This document shows, in pieces, positions 26,829-37,784 of a stretch of DNA of 64,000 nt. The stretch's first letter is position 1, and every line of letters begins with the position of its first letter. Position numbers and translations under genes: made by a program. The DNA lies in the NCBI RefSeq assembly GCF_900098925.1, contig NZ_LT622357.1:272170-336169 (forward strand). The letters run 5' to 3'. The DNA is from Bacillus massiliglaciei (GTDB lineage Bacteria > Bacillota > Bacilli > Bacillales > DSM-1321). Below the pieces are notes generated by a model that ran no database searches, was not told where the DNA came from, and was given only the letters and a program-made list of their open reading frames with translations.

Positions 26829-28601
26829 TTATTCAGACAATTTGCTCAAAATTTCTTCTGCTACTTTCTTCGGCATCCCCGCTTTTATGATATCCTCCAC
26901 ACTGGCTTCCTTTATTTTCTTTAAGGAACCAAAGTGCTTCAGCAGCTGTTTCTTTCGTTTTTCTCCAACACCCGGAATCTCATCCAGCTTGGACTGGATC
27001 GCCCCTTTCCCCCTCAGCTGACGGTGAAAGGTAATCGCAAACCTATGAACTTCATCTTGGATTCTCTGCATCAGATAAAATTCCTGGCTTCGATGGTCCA
27101 GAGGCACGATTTCCAACGGGCTGCCAATCATCAGATTGGAAGTCCTGTGCTTTTCGTCTTTGACCAGCCCGGCAAGCGGAATTTCCAGGCCTAATTCATT
27201 TTCCAGAATATCTCTGACTGCCTCCACATGGCCTTTTCCTCCATCAATGATAATCAGGTCAGGAAGCGGAAGATTTTCCTTCAGCACTCTGGAATACCTT
27301 CGGCGGACCACTTCCCGCATCGATTCATAGTCATCCGGCCCCTGGACAGATTTGATTTTATATTTTCGATAATCTTTTTTATACGGTTTGCCATCAATAA
27401 AAACAACCAGCGCCGAGACCGGGTCAGTACCTTGAATATTGGAGTTATCAAAGGCCTCAATTCGATGCGGCGTAAAGATTCCAAGCTGCCGGCCCAAATT
27501 TTCTACCGCTTTGATAGACCTTTCTTCATCCCGTTCGATCAGGGAGAATTTCTCTTCAAGTGCAATCTTGGCATTCTTATTGGCGAGACGGAGCAAATCC
27601 TTTTTCTGGCCTCTTTTTGGATGAATCGTCTTTACACCGAGAAAAGTTTCTGCCATCGCCGCATCCACCGACTCCGGCAAAAGGATTTCTTTTGGCTTAA
27701 AATGGCTGTTCATTTCATAGAACTGTCCAAGAAAGGTCAAAAGCTCCTGATCGGGTTCATCATAGGCCGGGAACAGGGATACATCCCGTTCGATCAGTTT
27801 TCCCTGGCGGACAAAGAACACCTGTACACACATCCAGCCTTTATCATAGGCATAGCCAAAGACATCACGATCCGTGAAATCATTGGTCATCATTTTCTGT
27901 TTTTCCATCGTTACATCAATATGGGCGATCTTATCCCGCAGTTCCTTCGCCCTTTCAAAATCAAGATCTTCCGAAGCCGCGTACATACGCTCGGTCAATT
28001 CCTTCTTAATATCTTTATGCCCGCCATTCAAGAAACGGTAGATATCATCCGTAATTTTGCGGTACTCTTCGTCATCCACTTTGTTTACACACGGGGCAAG
28101 GCATTGTCCCAGATGGTAATACAGGCAGACCCGGTCCGGAAGGGTATTGCATTTGCGTAAAGGATAGATCCTGTCAAGCAGCTTCTTTGTTTCATTTGCT
28201 GCGAAAACATTCGGATAAGGACCGAAGTATTTTCCTTTATCCTTTTTCACTTTTCTGGTGATAATCAGACGGGGGTGCTCTTCATAGGTCAATTTAATGA
28301 AAGGATACGTCTTGTCATCCTTCAGCATAATATTATATTTCGGATCATGTTTTTTAATTAAATTCAATTCAAGGATAAGGGCCTCGATATTCGAGGAGGT
28401 CACAATGTATTCAAAATCCTCGATTTCATTGACAAGTCTCAGTGTCTTGCCATTATGAGATCCTGTGAAGTAGGATCTTACCCGGTTCTTTAACACCTTG
28501 GCTTTCCCAACATATATGATGGTCCCCTGGCGGTCCTTCATCAAATAGCAGCCTGGCTGATCTGGAAGGAGGGCAAGTTTGTTCTTTATTCGATTATTCA
28601 T
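26829..28601 (-). CDS. uvrC: UvrABC excinuclease subunit C
   Basis: UvrC (590 residues) makes both incisions in nucleotide excision repair. The N-terminal GIY-YIG nuclease domain is seen as '[20 protein letters not shown]' (residues 14-33), a Cys cluster follows near 150-175, the UVR helix pair (UvrB contact) is near 200-235 ('[20 protein letters not shown]'), the RNase H-like second nuclease covers about 370-520 ('[14 protein letters not shown]', 'IIIDGGKGH'), and a helix-hairpin-helix pair ends the protein. ATG at 28601 is chosen: GAGGAG is 8 nt upstream, while TTG at 28607 is too close. Confidence 0.96.
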   Translation of the reverse strand: MNNRIKNKLALLPDQPGCYLMKDRQGTIIYVGKAKVLKNRVRSYFTGSHNGKTLRLVNEIEDFEYIVTSSNIEALILELNLIKKHDPKYNIMLKDDKTYPFIKLTYEEHPRLIITRKVKKDKGKYFGPYPNVFAANETKKLLDRIYPLRKCNTLPDRVCLYYHLGQCLAPCVNKVDDEEYRKITDDIYRFLNGGHKDIKKELTERMYAASEDLDFERAKELRDKIAHIDVTMEKQKMMTNDFTDRDVFGYAYDKGWMCVQVFFVRQGKLIERDVSLFPAYDEPDQELLTFLGQFYEMNSHFKPKEILLPESVDAAMAETFLGVKTIHPKRGQKKDLLRLANKNAKIALEEKFSLIERDEERSIKAVENLGRQLGIFTPHRIEAFDNSNIQGTDPVSALVVFIDGKPYKKDYRKYKIKSVQGPDDYESMREVVRRRYSRVLKENLPLPDLIIIDGGKGHVEAVRDILENELGLEIPLAGLVKDEKHRTSNLMIGSPLEIVPLDHRSQEFYLMQRIQDEVHRFAITFHRQLRGKGAIQSKLDEIPGVGEKRKKQLLKHFGSLKKIKEASVEDIIKAGMPKKVAEEILSKLSE

Positions 28602-28686
28602 GAGCAAGTCTCCTCTTCCATAGTATATTCATTATATCATCCAGTCCGGGGACAGCCGCAAGCTGAGAGAATTCTTGATTTGCCGA

Positions 28687-28721
28687 TGAAAAAAGCTCCA
28701 AGCCGGCTGGCCTGGAGCTTC
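28687..28721 (-). terminator. Terminator of trxA
   Basis: On the minus strand GAAGCTCCAGGCC, loop, GGCTTGGAGCTT then T4 C: stem with one mismatch. Confidence 0.8.
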
Positions 28722-28739
28722 CTTCCTCTTTCCGTTTCC

Positions 28740-29054
28740 TTACGCGTGTTTCGCGATCAATTCAGAAAGAGCTTCTTTTGGCTGGAATCCAACAGTCTTG
28801 TCGACAACTTCGCCGTTTTTCAAGACAAGTAAAGTCGGGATGCTCATTACTCCATATTTGCTTGCTGTTTCTTGGTTCTCGTCTACATCGACTTTTACGA
28901 TTTTTGCTTTGCCGTCAAGTTCTCCGTCTAATTCTTCAAGAACAGGAGCGATCATTTTGCAAGGTCCGCACCATGGTGCCCAAAAATCAACTAGAACTAC
29001 TCCTTCTTTCGTATCTTCAGTAAACGTTTTATCAGTTGTATTTACAATCGCCAT
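28740..29054 (-). CDS. trxA: Thioredoxin
   Basis: This 104-residue thioredoxin reduces protein disulfides in the cytoplasm. The redox motif is '[11 protein letters not shown]' (CGPC near residues 28-31); cis-Pro is in 'MSIPTLLVL'. AGGAGG is 8 nt before ATG at 29054; another ATG at 29057 is adjacent. Alone between uvrC and etfA with its own terminator. Confidence 0.97.
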   Translation of the reverse strand: MAIVNTTDKTFTEDTKEGVVLVDFWAPWCGPCKMIAPVLEELDGELDGKAKIVKVDVDENQETASKYGVMSIPTLLVLKNGEVVDKTVGFQPKEALSELIAKHA

Positions 29055-29195
29055 CATATATTCCTCCTAAATGTTTCTCAGTTAACTATTGTTAGTATAC
29101 CATTGAATCAAAAAATGTTGCCATTATTTTGCCTCATTGGTAAAGTACCCGTCCTTATAAAAAATATGCGCATGGACGAGACTTCTTTTTCATAA

Positions 29196-29226
29196 AGAAA
29201 GCGCCCTTGCCATATGTCAGGGCGCC
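29196..29226 (-). terminator. Terminator of the etf operon
   Basis: AGCGCCCTTG and CAGGGCGC pair around a short loop; on the minus strand a T-rich run (TTTCTTTATG) follows. It stands just after the etfA stop. Confidence 0.75.
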
Positions 29227-29238
29227 CTGCCTATTCGG

Positions 29239-30216
29239 TTATGCGTTCACTTTTATTTTTCTGAACTCTTCCGTCAATAACGGCACTACTTCAAACAAGT
29301 CTCCGACAATTCCATAGTCTGCCACGTTGAAGATATTGGCATCCGGATCTTTATTAATCGCCACAATGACCTTGGAATTGGACATGCCGGCCAAGTGCTG
29401 GATGGCACCTGAAATTCCGCAGGCTATATACAGATCGGGCGTCACCACTTTCCCGGTCTGACCGATTTGAAGCGAGTAATCGCAATACTCGGCATCACAT
29501 GCCCCGCGGGATGCACCGACTGCGCCGTTCAATACCTGTGCCAGCTCTTTTAACGGTTCGAACCCGTCCTCGCTCTTGACGCCGCGTCCCCCGGCAACAA
29601 TTACTTTTGCCTCTGAAAGATCCACTCCTTCGCTTGCCTTTCTGACTACGTCTTTGATGATGGTGCGGAGGTTTGTGATTTCAACTGAAACGGATGATAC
29701 ATCCCCGCTCCTGGACTCATCTTTAGCCAGCGGCTCAATGTTGTTCGGACGAATCGTCGCAAATACAACGCCGTCCGTCACGATTTTCTTTTCAAATGCC
29801 TTTCCTGAATAGATGGGACGGGTGAAAACGATATTGCCGCCAGCTTCTTCAATCGTCGTCACATCAGAGATCAAACCAGAGCCAAGCCGGGCAGCAATTT
29901 TCGGAGCCAGGTCCTTCCCTAAAGCCGTGTGTCCAAAAATAATCCCATCTGGACTTTCCTGGCTAATGACAGCAAGCAGCGCCTGGGCATAGCCATCAGA
30001 TGTATAGTGGGCAAGCTTGGCATCTTCTGCAGTGACCACGCGGTCCGCTCCATACTGAATCATTTCTTCTGCAAGCGCCTGGATGCCGTCCCCTGCCAGG
30101 ACAGCTACAATTTCAGCGTCCTGTGCGGCCAGTTTTGCTGCACCGATTGCTTCAAAAGATACATTTCTTAACGAACCATCACGAACTTCTCCAAGTACGA
30201 GAAACTTTTTAGCCAT
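29239..30216 (-). CDS. etfA: Electron transfer flavoprotein alpha subunit
   Basis: EtfA (325 residues) with EtfB takes electrons from acyl-CoA dehydrogenases. The N-terminal alpha/beta domain ends near 'IIKDVVRKA'; the C-terminal FAD domain shows '[15 protein letters not shown]', '[23 protein letters not shown]', '[16 protein letters not shown]' and '[12 protein letters not shown]' (longer stretches shown partly), all typical. It follows etfB by 74 bp and ends the lcfA-fadR-fadB-etfB-etfA cluster, which serves fatty acid degradation. Confidence 0.95.
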   Translation of the reverse strand: MAKKFLVLGEVRDGSLRNVSFEAIGAAKLAAQDAEIVAVLAGDGIQALAEEMIQYGADRVVTAEDAKLAHYTSDGYAQALLAVISQESPDGIIFGHTALGKDLAPKIAARLGSGLISDVTTIEEAGGNIVFTRPIYSGKAFEKKIVTDGVVFATIRPNNIEPLAKDESRSGDVSSVSVEITNLRTIIKDVVRKASEGVDLSEAKVIVAGGRGVKSEDGFEPLKELAQVLNGAVGASRGACDAEYCDYSLQIGQTGKVVTPDLYIACGISGAIQHLAGMSNSKVIVAINKDPDANIFNVADYGIVGDLFEVVPLLTEEFRKIKVNA

Positions 30217-30290
30217 TATAAAAACCTCCTGCGCTTTCTTTTATCGTAATGAGTATCACACTGTTCCTGAATAGATCAGACTCGGTCAGA

Positions 30291-31064
30291 TCAAATGACT
30301 TTCGCTTCGGTCCGTAATAATTTCACGAGTTCTGCTGCCTGTTCATTGATTTCTCCGCTCAGAATCTTTCCTGCTTCTTTCTTAGGCGGAAGGAAAATCT
30401 CCAGCGTCTTCGTTTTTGCCTCGACATCCTCTTCTTCAAGATCCAGATCATCTAATTCTATTTCATCAAGAGGTTTTTTCTTGGCCTTCATAATGCCTGG
30501 AAGAGAAGGGTACCGCGGCTCGTTTAACCCTTGCTGTGCTGTCACAAGCAATGGTAGGGAGGCTTCAATCGTCTCGGAGTCTCCTTCGACATCTCGGATA
30601 ACGCTTACATTTTGTCCATCAATTTCAAGGCTCGTAATTGTCGTCACATAGGGGATATCCAAATATTCCGCTACCCGCGGGCCTACCTGTCCGGATCCGC
30701 CGTCAATCGCTACGTTTCCAGCAATAATTAAATCGGCTTCTTTATCTTTTAAATATTCTCCGATAATCCTTGCAGTTGTAAATTGGTCGCCTTCTTCCAC
30801 ATCATCCTCAATATTGATCAGCACCGCCTTATCAGCCCCCATGGCCAGGGCTGTACGCAATTGTTTTTCCGATTCTTCGCTGCCGACAGACAGAACGGTC
30901 ACTTCTCCTCCCTGTGCATCCCGTACCTGTATGGCTTCCTCCACCGCATATTCATCATAAGGATTAATGATGAATTCCGCACCGTCTTCATTGATTTTCC
31001 CATTAGAAAGTGTGATTTTTTCTTCTGTATCAAACGTTCTTTTCAGCAGCACATAAATATTCAT
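30291..31064 (-). CDS. etfB: Electron transfer flavoprotein beta subunit
   Basis: EtfB is 257 residues, the same length as in B. subtilis. Motifs: 'MNIYVLLKRTFDTEEKI' at the N-terminus, 'INPYDEYAVEEAI', and 'AGNVAIDGGSGQVGPRVAEYL' around residues 118-138. The start is ATG 31064 with GGGAGG 7 nt upstream. Partner of EtfA; encoded between fadB and etfA. A half FadR-like site (TGAATGAAT at 31088-31096) lies just upstream. Confidence 0.95.
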   Translation of the reverse strand: MNIYVLLKRTFDTEEKITLSNGKINEDGAEFIINPYDEYAVEEAIQVRDAQGGEVTVLSVGSEESEKQLRTALAMGADKAVLINIEDDVEEGDQFTTARIIGEYLKDKEADLIIAGNVAIDGGSGQVGPRVAEYLDIPYVTTITSLEIDGQNVSVIRDVEGDSETIEASLPLLVTAQQGLNEPRYPSLPGIMKAKKKPLDEIELDDLDLEEEDVEAKTKTLEIFLPPKKEAGKILSGEINEQAAELVKLLRTEAKVI

Positions 31065-31172
31065 GAAAAAACCTCCCAAAATTGATATGAATGAATATGT
31101 TTCAAAAGATTCCTGTCCTTACGACTATTTTCCAGAGCGGTCTCTCATTCTTTCAGAAAGGTAAAGAACCCT

Positions 31173-31946
31173 TTACTGTCCTTTGAATACAGGCTCTCTT
31201 TTTTCTATAAAAGCCGCAATTCCTTCTTTTCCATCAGCTGAATCAAAGGCTATCCCAAAATTTCCTGCTTCTTGTTCCACTCCTTTATAATAGCTGTCAG
31301 GTTTGGAAAAGCTCAGCAATTCGACGGCCAGTTTCAGAGCCAGCGGACTTTTCTTGGCTATTTTAGCAGCCATTTCCTTAGCCTTCGGCAGCAGGTCCTC
31401 TTCTGAATAGGCATGGTTCGCCAAACCTAACCGAACCGCTTCGGCGCCATTAATCGGCTCGCTGGTAAACAGCATTTCAGCCGCCTTGGCTGTGCCTACA
31501 TAACGGGGAAGCCTTTGTGTTCCGGCAAAACCCGGTATAATGCCGAGCTGCAGTTCCGGCAGGCCAAGCTTTGCCTGTTCAGTAACCAGCCGGATATGAC
31601 AGGCCATTGCAAGCTCCAGCCCGCCTCCTAAAGCGGCGCCATGGATTGCGGCTATCACAGGTTTTTCAAATGTTTCGATTTTTTCAAATACACGCTGCCC
31701 TCTCCTGGCAAGCTCGGAGAAAACCGCTCCGCTTTCCACGCTCGTAAACTCCTTAATATCCGCTCCTGCGGAGAAAAAACGTCCTTCTCCATGGATGAGG
31801 ACCGACCTGACCTGCTCATTTCCCCTGATCTCATCAAATGCCTCTGAAAGCTCAAGAATCATTCCTGATGAAAGAGCATTGGCCGGCGGCCTTTCAATGG
31901 TAATCACCGCCACATAATCTTCAATAGAAATCTTTAAAAATTCCAT
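31173..31946 (-). CDS. fadB: Enoyl-CoA hydratase
   Basis: The 257-residue crotonase-fold enzyme hydrates trans-2-enoyl-CoA in beta-oxidation. The oxyanion-hole segments 'SAGADIKEF' (near residue 62) and 'HGAALGGGLELAMACHIRL' (near 105) and 'GLPELQLGIIPGFAGTQRLPR' (130-150, partly quoted) hold the catalytic Glu residues. It corresponds to ysiB/fadB of B. subtilis and lies 118 bp after fadR on the same strand. Confidence 0.93.
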   Translation of the reverse strand: MEFLKISIEDYVAVITIERPPANALSSGMILELSEAFDEIRGNEQVRSVLIHGEGRFFSAGADIKEFTSVESGAVFSELARRGQRVFEKIETFEKPVIAAIHGAALGGGLELAMACHIRLVTEQAKLGLPELQLGIIPGFAGTQRLPRYVGTAKAAEMLFTSEPINGAEAVRLGLANHAYSEEDLLPKAKEMAAKIAKKSPLALKLAVELLSFSKPDSYYKGVEQEAGNFGIAFDSADGKEGIAAFIEKREPVFKGQ

Positions 31947-32064
31947 CTGATTCCCTCCCCGCTATAAAGCTATCAATCTGGTCATTCCTTTTCTGAATGG
32001 GTATTTATGTATGGCTGTCACAGCTGTATTTTAAGAAGCTTGGGGAGAAGATCCCCAAATCTTC

Positions 32065-32655
32065 TTAATCTGTCGGCCGGCCGCAGCCATGGATGATCAG
32101 CCTGTGTACTTCAGGAGCAAGATCTGACAGTGAATACTTCTGATCATTCATGACCCAAGTCGTCACGGTTTCATCAATGGTCCCGAAGATCATCTGCCTC
32201 GCAAGCTTCCTGTTCAGGCTGTCAGAAAACTCTTTATTTTCGATGCCTTCTTGAATAATTTCGTCAATCACACCCAAGTATCCTCTTAAAGAATCATTAA
32301 TCCGCATTCTTAATTCCTTGTTTGACTGCCGTAATTCCAACTGTGTCACGATAGCCAAGTTCGCATCTTCTGAAAGGATTTTAAAATGCTTGTGAATGAA
32401 CACTGATAATTTATCAGATGCCTTGTGGATCCCTTTAAGATCTTCTTGAATCTGTTCTACAAAATAGCCCATCTTTTCCTGGAACATAGAGATGAGTATA
32501 TCTTCTTTATTTTTGAAATAAAGATAAATAGTGCCGTCCGCTACACCTGCCTGTTTGGCAATTTTGGACACTTGCGCTTGATGGTAGCCGTTCTCCGCTA
32601 TAACGATAACGGCTGCATCGATAATTTGTTTATACTTTGGTCTGTTGCGTTTCAC
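32065..32655 (-). CDS. fadR: TetR-family fatty acid degradation repressor FadR
   Basis: FadR (196 residues) represses beta-oxidation genes and is released by long-chain acyl-CoA. The TetR-type HTH is at the N-terminus: 'KYKQIIDAAVIVIAENGYHQ', 'VSKIAKQAGVADGTIYLYFKN' (in two parts). The C-terminal domain binds the ligand. The start is GTG at 32655 with GGGG upstream. Its operator lies 22 bp before the start, so it is autoregulated, and a second operator stands before ysmA. Confidence 0.94.
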   Translation of the reverse strand: MKRNRPKYKQIIDAAVIVIAENGYHQAQVSKIAKQAGVADGTIYLYFKNKEDILISMFQEKMGYFVEQIQEDLKGIHKASDKLSVFIHKHFKILSEDANLAIVTQLELRQSNKELRMRINDSLRGYLGVIDEIIQEGIENKEFSDSLNRKLARQMIFGTIDETVTTWVMNDQKYSLSDLAPEVHRLIIHGCGRPTD

Positions 32656-32677
32656 GATGATCCCCTTTCAGAAAAAG

Positions 32678-32695
32678 TGAATGAATAGTCATTCA
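32678..32695. promoter_or_regulatory. FadR operator in front of fadR
   Basis: TGAATGAATAGTCATTCA matches TGAATGAMTANTCATTCA at all positions. Confidence 0.88.
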
Positions 32696-32837
32696 TAATT
32701 TTATGATAAAGTGTATGACAGTTAGTGTCAAGCAGAAAATATGGCACCCAGCCTTGCCTGTATGTCTTCATTTTAGGGGATAAAATACAGCTTGTCCAGT
32801 CTGTCAGCGGACGGGGGCCGGAAGATGCCCCAGCGTA

Positions 32838-34535
32838 TTACGCTTCCTTTCTTTCATCTTCCCATTTTTTCTTTTCTTCATCAATAAGAACCCGGCGCAG
32901 AATTTTTCCAACGGTTGTTTTTGGCAGCTCATCTCTAAATTCATACTTTCTCGGCACCTTGTAGGAAGCCAGATTTTTCCGGCAGAATTCGTCCAGCTCT
33001 TCTTCTGAAATATCATACCCGTCTTTCAGCACGACAAAAGCCTTGACCGTTTCTCCCCTGTAAGGATCCGGTATTCCGGCTACTGCTGCCTCCAGGATGG
33101 CTTCATGTTCATAAAGCACTTCTTCTACTTCTCGAGGATAAATATTGAAGCCTCCGGCGATGATCGTGTCTTTTTTTCGGTCGACTACATAAAAGAATCC
33201 CTCTTCGTCCATATAGCCCAGGTCTCCAGTCAGCAGCCAGCCATTCTTAAAGGTGTTTTCTGTATCTTCCGGACGGTTCCAATAGCCTTTCATAACCTGC
33301 GGACCCTTGATGGCAATTTCCCCGATTTCTCCAGGGGGAAGCGGGTCGCCTGTCTCAAGCGAAAGGATGGCTGCATCTGTATCCGGCCACGGGAGCCCGA
33401 TACTTCCCTTTTTTTGCGGTTCATCCCAGATGAGATTCACATGTGTGACAGGGGACGTTTCAGAGAGACCGTACCCTTCCACTACTTTTCCGCCCGTCCG
33501 CTCCTCAAATTTCTGTTGGACCTCCAGTGGCAGCGGGGCCGATCCGCTTATGCACGCCTTAATCGAGGAGAGGTTATATTTATCAATGTGAGGGTGATTT
33601 AAGAGGCCGATATAAATCGTCGGAGCTCCCGGGAACATAGTCGGCCTCTGCTTTTGGATGGTTTTCAATGCTGTATCCACCGAAAATTTTGGCAGGAGAA
33701 TCATCTTATTCCCTTCAAAGACTGACAGGACCAGTACCGTTGTCATCCCGTACACATGGAAAAAAGGAAGAATGCCAAGAATCCGTTCTTCTCCCTGATT
33801 AATTTTATACAGCCATGCCCTGCACATCATCGTATTGGCAATTAAGTTTTTATGGGAGAGCATGACGCCTTTTGGGAAGCCGGTTGTCCCTCCGGTATAT
33901 TGCAGCAGGGCAAGATCCTCAATATGCACCGGTACAGACTCCTCATCTTCCGGAAGCTCTTCCTTCATAATTTCTTTAAACAAATGGTGGTTGCCTTTAT
34001 GCTCCACCTTGACGGCCAGACCATATTCTCTCTTTTGGATAAATGGGTAAATCAGATTTTTGGGGAATGGAAGATAATCCTTGATTGCAGTAATAATAAT
34101 TTCTGACAATGCTGTTCTTGGGGCAACAGAAGAAACTCTCGGAAATAAAATATCCAAGGTAACGATCATTTTGGCGCCGGAATCTTTCAGCTGGTATTCA
34201 AGCTCCCTCTCTGTATAAGTAGGGTTGGTCTGCACAACTACACCGCCTGCCATCAGAATACCAAAATAGCTAATGACCGATGAAGGCATGTTCGGCAGCA
34301 TAATGGCTACCCGGTCTCCTTTTTCAAGCCCCAGACCCGATAGGTACGAGGCAAATTTCCGAGCTCCTTCGTACACTTGCCTGAACGTGAGCTCTTTACC
34401 CATAAAATGGATTGAGACCTTATCTGGAAACTTAAAGGCGCTTTCTTTCAAATAAGCATGCAGCGGCTTGTCACCATAGGACAAATGGGGAGGAACCTGT
34501 TCAGGATAGAATGCAAGCCATGGCCTTTCGCTCAT
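32838..34535 (-). CDS. lcfA: Long-chain fatty acid-CoA ligase
   Basis: The 565-residue enzyme activates fatty acids with ATP and CoA. The AMP-binding motif 'LLQYTGGTTGFPKGVMLSH' lies near residue 205, 'EGYGLSETSPVTH' near 355, 'TGDLGYMDEEGFFYVVDRKKD' near 430-450 (partly quoted) and the C-terminal lysine in 'PKTTVGKILRR'. ATG follows GAGGAGG by 7 nt. First gene of the fatty acid degradation cluster; no clear FadR site was found directly before it. Confidence 0.95.
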   Translation of the reverse strand: MSERPWLAFYPEQVPPHLSYGDKPLHAYLKESAFKFPDKVSIHFMGKELTFRQVYEGARKFASYLSGLGLEKGDRVAIMLPNMPSSVISYFGILMAGGVVVQTNPTYTERELEYQLKDSGAKMIVTLDILFPRVSSVAPRTALSEIIITAIKDYLPFPKNLIYPFIQKREYGLAVKVEHKGNHHLFKEIMKEELPEDEESVPVHIEDLALLQYTGGTTGFPKGVMLSHKNLIANTMMCRAWLYKINQGEERILGILPFFHVYGMTTVLVLSVFEGNKMILLPKFSVDTALKTIQKQRPTMFPGAPTIYIGLLNHPHIDKYNLSSIKACISGSAPLPLEVQQKFEERTGGKVVEGYGLSETSPVTHVNLIWDEPQKKGSIGLPWPDTDAAILSLETGDPLPPGEIGEIAIKGPQVMKGYWNRPEDTENTFKNGWLLTGDLGYMDEEGFFYVVDRKKDTIIAGGFNIYPREVEEVLYEHEAILEAAVAGIPDPYRGETVKAFVVLKDGYDISEEELDEFCRKNLASYKVPRKYEFRDELPKTTVGKILRRVLIDEEKKKWEDERKEA

Positions 34536-34759
34536 AAAAAAACCTCCTCTTCAGATAATTCCCATTCAGTATAGTCTATTCGTTATTTTCTGACAATTAT
34601 TTCTTAGCATATTTTTGAATAAAGGCATAAAAATAGAACACGAACCAGAACAACATTAGAAAATCGTTCTTTACTATATCTATTCTTTCTTCTCTCGTCC
34701 TAGTAAAAAAACAATCATCCGGAGAAACCCAAAGGAGCTGGGTACATATGGAACCGTAC

Positions 34760-34790
34760 AAAAAAAGGAGGGGCATTATGCCTCTCCTTC
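34760..34790 (-). terminator. Terminator after yshE and the small ORF
   Basis: On the minus strand AAGGAGAGGCA, loop TAA, TGCCCCTCCTT then T5: an 11-bp stem with one mismatch. Confidence 0.8.
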
Positions 34791-34872
34791 AAGCAAAAAC
34801 AAACAAATACAGGATGCCCAGCAGGAAAAAGACCCCGCAGCAGACCAATAATATTTTGGCTAATTTCTCCAC
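34789..34872 (-). CDS. Putative 27-residue single-helix membrane peptide
   Basis: GTG at 34872 follows GAAGGGGTGG with a 5-nt spacer. The peptide VEKLAKILLVCCGVFFLLGI... is a single hydrophobic helix (about residues 6-27) with two positive charges at the N-terminus and a stop at 34789. It begins 22 bp after yshE and ends at the shared terminator, so it is in the same transcript. No family recognised. Translation is inferred from the ribosome binding site and position only. Confidence 0.5.
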   Translation of the reverse strand: MEKLAKILLVCCGVFFLLGILYLFVFA

Positions 34873-34894
34873 GGAAACCACCCCTTCTGCTGCC

Positions 34895-35293
34895 TCATGA
34901 TATCCCGGCGCCGATCACAAATGACAGGGCAACGGAAATGATCATGGCCATAAAGCCGACAGCCCGATTATCATTTTGAATTTCCTCATCAATTTTAAAA
35001 CTTGGCGTCATGAATTCAAAAATAAAATAACCGGCGAGCAGCAGGGCAAAACCAAATACTCCCCAGCCCATCATGACGAACAGCGAGTCATGCTGCAGGA
35101 TCGACTTTTGGAATATATAGGCCATTCCAAAGATTTTTCCTCCTGTTGCCATAGCAACCGCCAGATTTCCCTTTTTGATCTCTTTCCAGTTTTCATATTT
35201 TGTGACCAGCTCAAAAATGGCCAGAAAGACGATCATGCACAGAATCACTACACTGTAGCAAGCCGCAATAAATATATACTCATTTTCCCACAT
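34895..35293 (-). CDS. yshE: DUF350 membrane protein YshE
   Basis: The 132-residue protein has four hydrophobic helices (about 7-29, 43-63, 69-91, 110-131). The segment 'NLAVAMATGGKIFGMAYI' and the repeated 'NRAVGFMAMIISVALSFV' are typical of the DUF350/YjfL family. Function is unknown. Located between lcfA and mutS2 as in B. subtilis. Confidence 0.88.
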   Translation of the reverse strand: MWENEYIFIAACYSVVILCMIVFLAIFELVTKYENWKEIKKGNLAVAMATGGKIFGMAYIFQKSILQHDSLFVMMGWGVFGFALLLAGYFIFEFMTPSFKIDEEIQNDNRAVGFMAMIISVALSFVIGAGIS

Positions 35294-35393
35294 ATTCTAT
35301 CTCTCAACTCCCGCTATGGCAGCAGCCTGCCGAACAGATCAAATCCGTCAGCAAGTAACTTCCGGATCCCCTCTAAAAGCTTTTCCTATCTTA

Positions 35394-37751
35394 TTATTTA
35401 AACTCTACAACGGTCACGCCTGTTCCGCCTTCGCCTGCTTCTCCAAAACGGATTCTTTTAACAGATCGGTGGTTTTTCAAATATTCCTGTACGCCCTGCC
35501 TTAAGGCGCCTGTTCCTTTGCCATGTATAATGGAAACTCTTGGATATCCGGCAAGCAAAGCATCATCCACATATTTCTCCACCCGTGAAAGAGCGTTCTC
35601 ATACCGCTCACCGCGCAAGTCAAGTTCCAGACTGACATGATAATCCTTGCCCTTGATGGTGGTAAGGGGCTTCGTGTCTTTTTCCTTTGGAGCTTTAAGG
35701 AATTCCAGATCGGCTTCTTTCACCTTCATTTTCAAGATACCAATTTGTACGAGCCATTCCTGATTAGACGTCTTCTCCAGCAGCTGCCCTTTTTGACCAA
35801 AGGTCAGCACTTTCACTTCATCGCCAGGCCGCAGTTCTCTTTTCTTTGGTTTGTCCGGAACCTTAACAGCGGTCTTCTTCCGTTCAGGAACCGCATCCTC
35901 CAGCCGTTTTCTGGCATCGATCAATTCATGTTCTTTTACATCTGCCTGTTTTTCAACCCGCATTCGACGCAGTTCTGAAATAACCGCTTCCGCTTCTTCC
36001 CTCGCCTTTTCAACGAGAGCCGCCGCCTCCGCAGCCGCTTTATCCATTAGCGTGTCTTTTTCTTCATAATACGCAATGACTTGCTGCTGCAAATCTTTAT
36101 GGAGCCTTTCAGCCTGCTTTAGATAATCGGCAGCTTCCAGTTCCTCTTCTTCTGCCTGCTTCCGGCTTTCTTCAAGCGACGCAATCATGCTTTCCACTTT
36201 GTTCGTGTCTTCGCCAATATGACTGCGTGCATTCTCAATCACATGCTCATTCAATCCAAGCCTTTTGGAAATTTCAAAGGCATTGCTTCGCCCCGGCACT
36301 CCGATCAGCAGTTTATACGTCGGGCGCAGTGATTCCACATCGAATTCAACGCTGGCATTAATAACACCCTCACGGTCATACCCATAGGCTTTTAGCTCAG
36401 GATAATGGGTAGTCGCAATAACCCGTGCGCCTCTTTGATAAACTTCATCAAGGATGGAGATTGCAAGCGCCGCTCCTTCCTGCGGATCCGTTCCGGCTCC
36501 AAGTTCATCAAACAGCACCAGACTGCGGTGATTGACCTTCTTCAGGATATCGACAATATTCACCATATGAGAAGAGAAGGTGCTCAGACTTTGTTCAATC
36601 GACTGCTCGTCCCCAATATCGGCAAAAATATCTTCAAACACTGCTGCCTCCGAACCATCCATCACAGGAATCTGCAGTCCGGACTGAGCCATAAGCGTAC
36701 AGAGACCGGTCGTCTTCAATGTTACCGTTTTCCCGCCTGTATTCGGTCCGGTAATCACGATGGTCGTAAATTCATCACCGAGAAAAATGTCATTGGCGAC
36801 CACTTCATCAGCAGAAATCAATGGATGTTTGGCCTTGAAAAACTTGATTCTTCCTTCATCATTCAAAGACGGCTTTGTTCCTTTTATCGCTTTTGCATAT
36901 TTTGCCTTTGCGGAGACAAAATCAATATGCCCCAGCACTTTTACATTCTGAAACAGCTCCGGTGTATAGGCAGCGACATGGCTGGACAGCTCACGCAAGA
37001 TCCGTTCGATTTCCATCTGTTCTTTCACACGAGTTTCCTGCAGTGAGTTATTCAGCTGGACAATCGCTTCCGGTTCAATGAACAAAGTCTGGCCGGAAGA
37101 TGACTGATCATGGATGATCCCTCCGTACACACTGCGGTATTCCTGCTTTACAGGGAGAACAAAGCGGTCATTCCGAATGGTCACAATCGCATCGGACAGC
37201 ATTTTAGACGCATTAGAGGAACGGATCATACTTTCCAGTCTTTCCCGCACCCGGCTTTCATTTGTCCGGAGCTGGTTTCTTAAACCTCGCAGTGTATCGC
37301 TGGCTGAGTCTAAAACCGTTCCGTGCTCACTGATGGCAAACGTGATTTTTTGCTGCAATTCTGCCAGCGGGTTCAGCGTGGACATATATTCCTGAAGCAA
37401 AGGCACTTCAATTTCCTGTTCCGCAAGATCTTCGAAAAAACGGGAAAGGACGCGCCCCGCTCTGATGGTGCTGGCAATTTCCATCAGCTCTGTCGGCGAA
37501 ATCATTCCGCCAATCTGAGCCCGTTTAGCCTGGGGACGGATATCAAAAATTCCGCCCAGCGGAAGAGAGCCTCTTAATCGGATGATTTTGGCCGCCTCTT
37601 CTGTTTCTTCCTGCCAATTTTGCACCTCTGTCAGGTCCGAAGACGGGCGAAGGGCGCCGGCAGCTTCCTTTCCTACAGAGGATGTTGCATAGTGAAGCAA
37701 TTCTTCTTTTATTTTATGAAATTCCAAAGTCCTCAGTACTTTATCCTGCAT
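35394..37751 (-). CDS. mutS2: MutS2: ribosome-collision/recombination ATPase with Smr nuclease domain
   Basis: The 785-residue protein lacks the mismatch-recognition domain of MutS. The ATPase has Walker A '[14 protein letters not shown]' (near residue 327) and Walker B '[16 protein letters not shown]' (near 407). A long coiled coil with KOW-like region (about 515-690) follows, then the C-terminal Smr domain (about 708-785) with '[12 protein letters not shown]' and '[11 protein letters not shown]'. MutS2 restrains recombination and, in B. subtilis, splits collided ribosomes. 34 bp follow polX. Confidence 0.95.
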   Translation of the reverse strand: MQDKVLRTLEFHKIKEELLHYATSSVGKEAAGALRPSSDLTEVQNWQEETEEAAKIIRLRGSLPLGGIFDIRPQAKRAQIGGMISPTELMEIASTIRAGRVLSRFFEDLAEQEIEVPLLQEYMSTLNPLAELQQKITFAISEHGTVLDSASDTLRGLRNQLRTNESRVRERLESMIRSSNASKMLSDAIVTIRNDRFVLPVKQEYRSVYGGIIHDQSSSGQTLFIEPEAIVQLNNSLQETRVKEQMEIERILRELSSHVAAYTPELFQNVKVLGHIDFVSAKAKYAKAIKGTKPSLNDEGRIKFFKAKHPLISADEVVANDIFLGDEFTTIVITGPNTGGKTVTLKTTGLCTLMAQSGLQIPVMDGSEAAVFEDIFADIGDEQSIEQSLSTFSSHMVNIVDILKKVNHRSLVLFDELGAGTDPQEGAALAISILDEVYQRGARVIATTHYPELKAYGYDREGVINASVEFDVESLRPTYKLLIGVPGRSNAFEISKRLGLNEHVIENARSHIGEDTNKVESMIASLEESRKQAEEEELEAADYLKQAERLHKDLQQQVIAYYEEKDTLMDKAAAEAAALVEKAREEAEAVISELRRMRVEKQADVKEHELIDARKRLEDAVPERKKTAVKVPDKPKKRELRPGDEVKVLTFGQKGQLLEKTSNQEWLVQIGILKMKVKEADLEFLKAPKEKDTKPLTTIKGKDYHVSLELDLRGERYENALSRVEKYVDDALLAGYPRVSIIHGKGTGALRQGVQEYLKNHRSVKRIRFGEAGEGGTGVTVVEFK

Positions 37752-37784
37752 GGAGTCGATAGTCCTCCTTATTATTTAAAAAAA

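Noticed and set aside
27228..28160. 310-codon plus-strand frame opposite uvrC
   Set aside because: Shadow of uvrC; no ribosome binding site or domain.
31088..31105. FadR operator before etfB
   Set aside because: Only the left half (TGAATGAAT) fits; the right half does not, so it is mentioned as a half site only.
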